Part shown: positions 58,831-64,000 of the stretch, piece after piece
Numbering within the stretch: the stretch's first letter is position 1
Layout of the letters: each line of letters begins with the position of its first letter
From: Aphanomyces cochlioides
Taxonomy: Eukaryota; Oomycota; Saprolegniomycetes; Saprolegniales; Verrucalvaceae
DNA length: 64,000 nt
Direction of reading: 5' to 3'
Assembly (NCBI GenBank): GCA_019828595.1
Contig: JAHQRK010000004.1
Coordinates: 3,348,001-3,412,000, forward strand
Translations under genes and position numbers: made by a program
Notes under the pieces: generated by a model
The model's database searches: none
What the model was told of the DNA's origin: nothing
The model's input: the letters and a program-made list of their open reading frames with translations, nothing else

Positions 58831-61800
58831 TTAATCAGAGCTATTGCCGCTCTTGGCTTTTTTGGTTGAGCCAACAAGCTTCTGGAAATTTGCCCGACCA
58901 CTCGCAGTCTTTATTGGCCGAATCAATTTCGCAGGAACTTTCAGCTCCTTATCTCCATCGTCGTACTCAATATCATATCGTCCATCTCCATGGTCCTTAG
59001 AGATGGTACCCTTGAACCATTCCTTTTTTCCTTCATATACAGTGTCAATACGAATACATTTCGAGGGCATCACCTTTGTATAGTGCTTCGACTTTGGTAC
59101 CAACGCGGTAGCTTTCGCCAAACGGATCGTTGGACATTTTGGCACTTGAAGATTCTTTGGAGCGAATCAAACTACCGGACACACCGGTTTCTTTCTCGCC
59201 ATCATCGTAATCAATGTCATAGGTTCCATTTAGTCTGCATCTCGATATAACACCGGGATAGAATTTGGCTTTTCCCTTGTATTGAGCTTCCACCTTTTCA
59301 CCTTCTCTGAATTTCTTGGTATTCTTATCCGCATCTGAGTCATCGCTACTCTTCTTCGGTGATGATGATTGCTTCGACCGAATGAATTTTGCTAGAACTT
59401 CCTTCTCCTTCTCTCCATCATCATAATCCACATCGTAAGTTCCATTTGATCTCACACGTGCTATCACACCCGGATAGTACTTTGTCTTGCCCTTGTACAA
59501 TGCCTCGATCTTCTCTCCTTCTTTGAACCGCTTATTCTCCTCGTCAGAAGTTTCATCCTTTGATTTTTTTGCTGGGCTCGACTTTTCTTTTGATCGAATC
59601 AAATCCGCAGCGACACCAGTTTCCTTTTCTCCGTCGTCATAATCAATATCATAGGTGCCATTGAGACGGCAGCGAGAAATAACACCGGGATAGAACTTTG
59701 ACTTGCCCTTGTACTGAGCCTCGACCTTTTCGTCTTCTTTGAATTTCTTACTCTTCTTATCGTCGTCATTGTCATTATTGCGTTTCCGAGGGCTTGATCC
59801 CTTCAGCCTAATGAACTTAGCTTCAACCTCCTTCTCTTTCTCGCCATCGTCGTAGTCAATGTCATAGGTTCCGTTTAATCGGCATCTTGATATCACACCA
59901 GAATAGAACTTTTCTTTGCCCTTGTATTGAGCTTCGATCTTGTCCCCTTCTTTAAATTTACTAGGCTTTTTGTCGTTATCAGAGTCATCGCTATTCTTCT
60001 TCTTTGGTGATGACGATTGCTTCGATCGAATGTACTTCGCGACAACTTCCTTCTCTTTCTCACCGTCGTCGTAGTCCACGTCATAAGTACCATTCGATCG
60101 TACACGTGCGATAACTCCTGGGTAATACCTTGTTTTGCCTTTGTAAAGGGCCTCGATCTTCTCCCCTTCCTTAAAACGTTTATTCTCTTCATCAAATGTA
60201 TCGTCAGATTGTTTCCTCTTCGGACTCGATTTTTCTTTGGACCGAATCAAATCTGCAGCGACGCCAGTTTCCTTCTCGCCATCATCATAATCGATATCGT
60301 AGGTGCCATTGAGACGACACCGCGAAATAACACCAGGATAGAACTTTGACTTGCCTTTGTATTGAGCTTCGACCTTTTCGCCCTCTTTGAATTTCTTGGA
60401 TTTCTTGTCATCCTCACTGTCGTCTTTGCTCTTCTTACTAGGACTTGATTTTTCTCGAGATCGAATGAGCTCGGCAGCGACTTCTTTTTCTTTCTCGCCG
60501 TCATCGTAGTCGATGTCATACGTTCCATTCAATCGACATCGTGAAATAACACCAGGGTAGAACTTGGATTTGCCTTTGTACTGGGCCTCCACTTTTTCAC
60601 CCTCTTTGAACTTCTTAGACTTCTTGTTGTCATCTTCGGACACATCACTGGACTTTTTCTTCGGACTAGACTTCTCTCGAGAGCGAATGAGCTTGGCTTC
60701 GACTTCCTTTCCTTTTCCCCCCGTCGTCGTAGTCTATATCGTACGTCCCATTTGAGCGCACACGCGCTATGACTCCAGGGTAATACTTTGACTTCCCCTT
60801 GTACAAACATTCGATCTTTTCTCCCTCTTTGAACTTGATTTTTTCGTCATCGTCTGATCGACTGTCATTTTTACCCTTCTTTGGACTCGATTTCTCTTTT
60901 GAACGAATCAACTCGGCAGCAACGCCTGTCTCCTTTTCCCCGTCGTCGTAATCGATATCGTAAGTACCATTGAGGCGGCATCGCGAGATCACACCAGGGT
61001 AAAATCTCGACTTTCCCTTGTATTGCGCTTCGACCTTTTCTCCTTCTTTAAACTTCTGGGACTTCTTTTCGTCTGACGTAGAATCCTCCGACTTTTTCTT
61101 TGGACTTGATTTCTCCTTCAGTCGAATGAGGTCAGCCGACACGCCTGTTTCCTTTTCTCCGTCGTCATAGTCAATATCGTAGGTGCCGTTCAGTCGACAA
61201 CGCGAAATGACGCCTGGATAGAATTTCGATTTGCCTTTGTATTGTGCTTCGATCTTGTCCCCTTCTTTCAGCTTTTTCGATGCCTTTTCATCCTCAGTTG
61301 AATCATCTGATTTTGACTTCTTTGGACTCGTCTTTTCTCGAGATCGAATCAAGTCAGCTGCTACACCGGTCTCTTTTTCTCCATCATCGTAGTCGATATC
61401 ATATGTTCCATTTAGGCGGCATCTTCCGATGACGCCAGGATAGAATTTTGATTTCCCTTTGTACTGGGCTTCTACTTTTTCACCTTCTTTAAACTTCTTT
61501 GCTTTCACTTCATCTTCAGATGTATCACTTGACTTTTTCCTAGGACTCGATTTTTCTTTGGACCGAATCAAATCTGCAGCGACGCCAGTTTCCTTCTCGC
61601 CATCATCATAATCGATATCGTAGGTGCCATTGAGACGACACCGCGAAATAACACCAGGATAGAACTTTGACTTGCCTTTGTATTGAGCTTCGACCTTTTC
61701 GCCCTCTTTGAATTTCTTGGATTTCTTGTCATCCTCACTGTCGTCTTTGCTCTTCTTACTAGGACTTGATTTTTCTCGAGATCGAATGAGCTCGGCAGCG

Positions 61801-64000
61801 ACTTCTTTTTCTTTCTCGCCGTCATCGTAGTCGATGTCATACGTTCCATTCAATCGACATCGTGAAATAACACCAGGGTAGAACTTGGATTTGCCTTTGT
61901 ACTGGGCCTCCACTTTTTCACCCTCTTTGAACTTCTTAGACTTCTTGTTGTCATCTTCGGACACATCACTGGACTTTTTCTTCGGACTAGACTTCTCTCG
62001 AGAGCGAATGAGCTTGGCTTCGACTTCCTTTTCCTTTTCCCCGTCGTCGTAGTCTATATCGTACGTCCCATTTGAGCGCACACGCGCTATGACTCCAGGG
62101 TAATACTTTGACTTCCCCTTGTACAAACATTCGATCTTTTCTCCCTCTTTGAACTTGATTTTTTCGTCATCGTCTGATCGACTGTCATTTTTACCCTTCT
62201 TTGGACTCGATTTCTCTTTTGAACGAATCAACTCGGCAGCAACGCCTGTCTCCTTTTCCCCGTCGTCGTAATCGATATCGTAAGTACCATTGAGGCGGCA
62301 TCGCGAGATCACACCAGGGTAAAATCTCGACTTTCCCTTGTATTGCGCTTCGACCTTTTCTCCTTCTTTAAACTTCTGGGACTTCTTTTCGTCTGACGTA
62401 GAATCCTCCGACTTTTTCTTTGGACTTGATTTCTCCTTCAGTCGAATGAGGTCAGCCGACACGCCTGTTTCCTTTTCTCCGTCGTCATAGTCAATATCGT
62501 AGGTGCCGTTCAGTCGACAACGCGAAATGACGCCTGGATAGAATTTCGATTTGCCTTTGTATTGTGCTTCGATCTTGTCCCCTTCTTTCAGCTTTTTCGA
62601 TGCCTTTTCATCCTCAGTTGAATCATCTGATTTTGACTTCTTTGGACTCGTCTTTTCTCGAGATCGAATCAAGTCAGCTGCTACACCGGTCTCTTTTTCT
62701 CCATCATCGTAGTCGATATCATATGTTCCATTTAGGCGGCATCTTCCGATGACGCCAGGATAGAATTTTGATTTCCCTTTGTACTGGGCTTCTACTTTTT
62801 CACCTTCTTTAAACTTCTTTGCTTTCACTTCATCTTCAGATGTATCACTTGACTTTTTCCTAGGACTCGATTTTTCTTTGGACCGAATCAAATCTGCAGC
62901 GACGCCAGTTTCCTTCTCGCCATCATCATAATCGATATCGTAGGTGCCATTGAGACGACACCGCGAAATAACACCAGGATAGAACTTTGACTTGCCTTTG
63001 TATTGAGCTTCGACCTTTTCGCCCTCTTTGAATTTCTTGGATTTCTTGTCATCCTCACTGTCGTCTTTGCTCTTCTTACTAGGACTTGATTTTTCTCGAG
63101 ATCGAATGAGCTCGGCAGCGACTTCTTTTTCTTTCTCGCCGTCATCGTAGTCGATGTCATACGTTCCATTCAATCGACATCGTGAAATAACACCAGGGTA
63201 GAACTTGGATTTGCCTTTGTACTGGGCCTCCACTTTTTCACCCTCTTTGAACTTCTTAGATTTCGTATTTTCGTCTTGTGATGTATCATCGATGTGTTTC
63301 TTTTTTGGACTCGAACTTCTTGGACGGATCAAGTCTGCAGCAACACCAGTTTCAGTGATACCATGGTCATACTCGATAATGTAAGTTCCATTGAGTCGAA
63401 CACGAGTGATGACACCTGGGTAATATTTGTCTTCACCTCCGCATCTGGCTTCGATCTTATCACCTTGCTGAAACTTATTCTTTTTTGGCTTTTCTTCCTC
63501 TGTTGATGTTTCATCAATCTTTTTCTTAGGCGATGACTTTTCCTTCGAACGGATCAATTTGGCTGCCACCTCCTTCTCCTTCTCGCCATCTTCGTAGTCA
63601 ATATCATAAGTCCCATTCATACGGCATCGCGCAATCACTCCGGGATAAAATTTGGACTTCCCCTTGTACTGGGCCTCAACCTTCTCTCCTTCTTTGAACT
63701 TTTTGGACGGTTTTCTGTCGTCTTCGCTGCTAGTATCAGTTGACTTTTTCTTTGGACTTGAAGCTCTCTCTCGCATTGAGCTTGCTGGAATCCCTGCTTC
63801 AGTAATGCCATGGTCAAACTCAATGATGTAAGTGCCATTTAATTTAACACGACTGACGACACCGGGGTAATATTTATCCTCTCCACCACACTTCGCCTCG
63901 ATTTTGTCACCTTGTTGAAATTTATGCTTCTTTGGCTTTTCCTCTTCCGTTGAGGACACTTCCGCTGATTTTTTCTTTGGTGATGACGACCCTCTACTGC
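58831..64000 (-). CDS. Tudor-like repeat protein, at least 23 modules, 5' truncated, with one frameshift
   Basis: The frame is open from the right edge to about 60705, shifts there, and continues to 59074. A 43-nt intron (59031-59073) leads to the last exon 59030-58831 (to FQKLVGSTKK and TAA). Each module is about 73 residues: KFKEGEKVEAQYKGKSKFYP, then GVISRCRLNGTYDIDYDDGE, then KE..V.A.LIRS and a Ser/Lys/Asp linker. The five-strand barrel pattern with the aromatic pocket (Y..KFYPG, Y.IDYDDG) is Tudor-like and suggests binding to methylated lysine or arginine, probably in the nucleus (basic linkers). Three modules near the right edge (GGEDKYYPGV, ..EFDHGI type) are variants. No catalytic domain is visible; the N-terminus is outside the window. 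Confidence 0.8.
60222..63260. repeat. 1,320-bp higher-order tandem repeat (2.3 copies) inside the Tudor gene
   Basis: Copy A 60222-61542 (1,321 bp), copy B 61543-62862 (1,320 bp) and partial copy C 62863-63260. Each full copy encodes six Tudor-like modules (440 residues). Wherever I compared them the copies are identical at base level, while single modules inside a copy differ widely. The only difference seen is in homopolymers at about 60705-60722 of copy A (T3..C6 where copy B at 62027-62042 has T4..C4), which adds one base and breaks the frame. Confidence 0.85.

Noticed and set aside
60222..63260. Regular repeats that could be taken for a CRISPR array or satellite
   Set aside because: The repeats are long, coding and in frame, and the variation follows codon positions of a Tudor-like domain.

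Overview
The window is nuclear DNA of a eukaryote with very short spliceosomal introns. Nearly every intron I could resolve is 37-51 nt with GT..AG ends. Genes are tightly packed, often tail to tail with 35-60 bp between stop codons, and non-coding DNA is AT-rich. Giant secreted fibronectin-type proteins, WW/IQ/B-box proteins and a Fused (STK36) kinase fit an oomycete best, more like Saprolegniales (Aphanomyces type) or Albugo than Phytophthora. That assignment is inferred from architecture, not from a database match.

Layout: 0-1 kb, the tail of an unrecognised gene and a decayed minus-strand gene. 1-4.1 kb, a ten-exon WW/IQ/B-box protein. 4.1-5.1 kb, two small mitochondrial-type paralogues. 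5.7-6.4 kb, a PDZ protein. 6.4-9.2 kb, an m-AAA (AFG3/FtsH) protease in seven exons. 9.6-11.4 kb, a possible tiny gene, a TPR-prefoldin fusion and a MYCBP homologue. 11.5-15.1 kb, a Fused/STK36 kinase. 15.3-37.7 kb, one secreted protein of about 7,416 residues made of FN3 domains and a second beta-rich module. 37.8-38.6 kb, a small secreted cysteine-rich protein. 38.6-44.7 kb, Integrator subunit 1 in ten exons. 44.7-47.9 kb, a gene-free AT-rich island with a diverged tandem duplication and hairpins. 47.9-58.4 kb, a dense housekeeping stretch: twinfilin, SRP19, an unknown membrane-anchored protein, ERCC1, Sec66-like, syntaxin-16, a short-chain reductase and the CAF-1 large subunit. 58.8-64 kb, a Tudor-like repeat protein of at least 23 modules that runs off the right edge.

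The genes do not form one pathway. Several themes recur: protein targeting and ER translocation (SRP19, Sec66-like), membrane traffic (syntaxin-16), mitochondrial quality control (AFG3), protein folding (TPR-prefoldin), chromatin and DNA metabolism (CAF-1, ERCC1, the Tudor array, Integrator) and cytoskeleton/cilium (twinfilin, Fused, prefoldin).

The most unusual items are the giant FN3 protein with its beta-module array and EVQ 'stutter' cassettes, the Tudor array with a near-identical 1,320-bp higher-order repeat and a homopolymer frameshift, the TPR-prefoldin fusion, and the duplicated hairpin-rich island at 45.6-47.5 kb.
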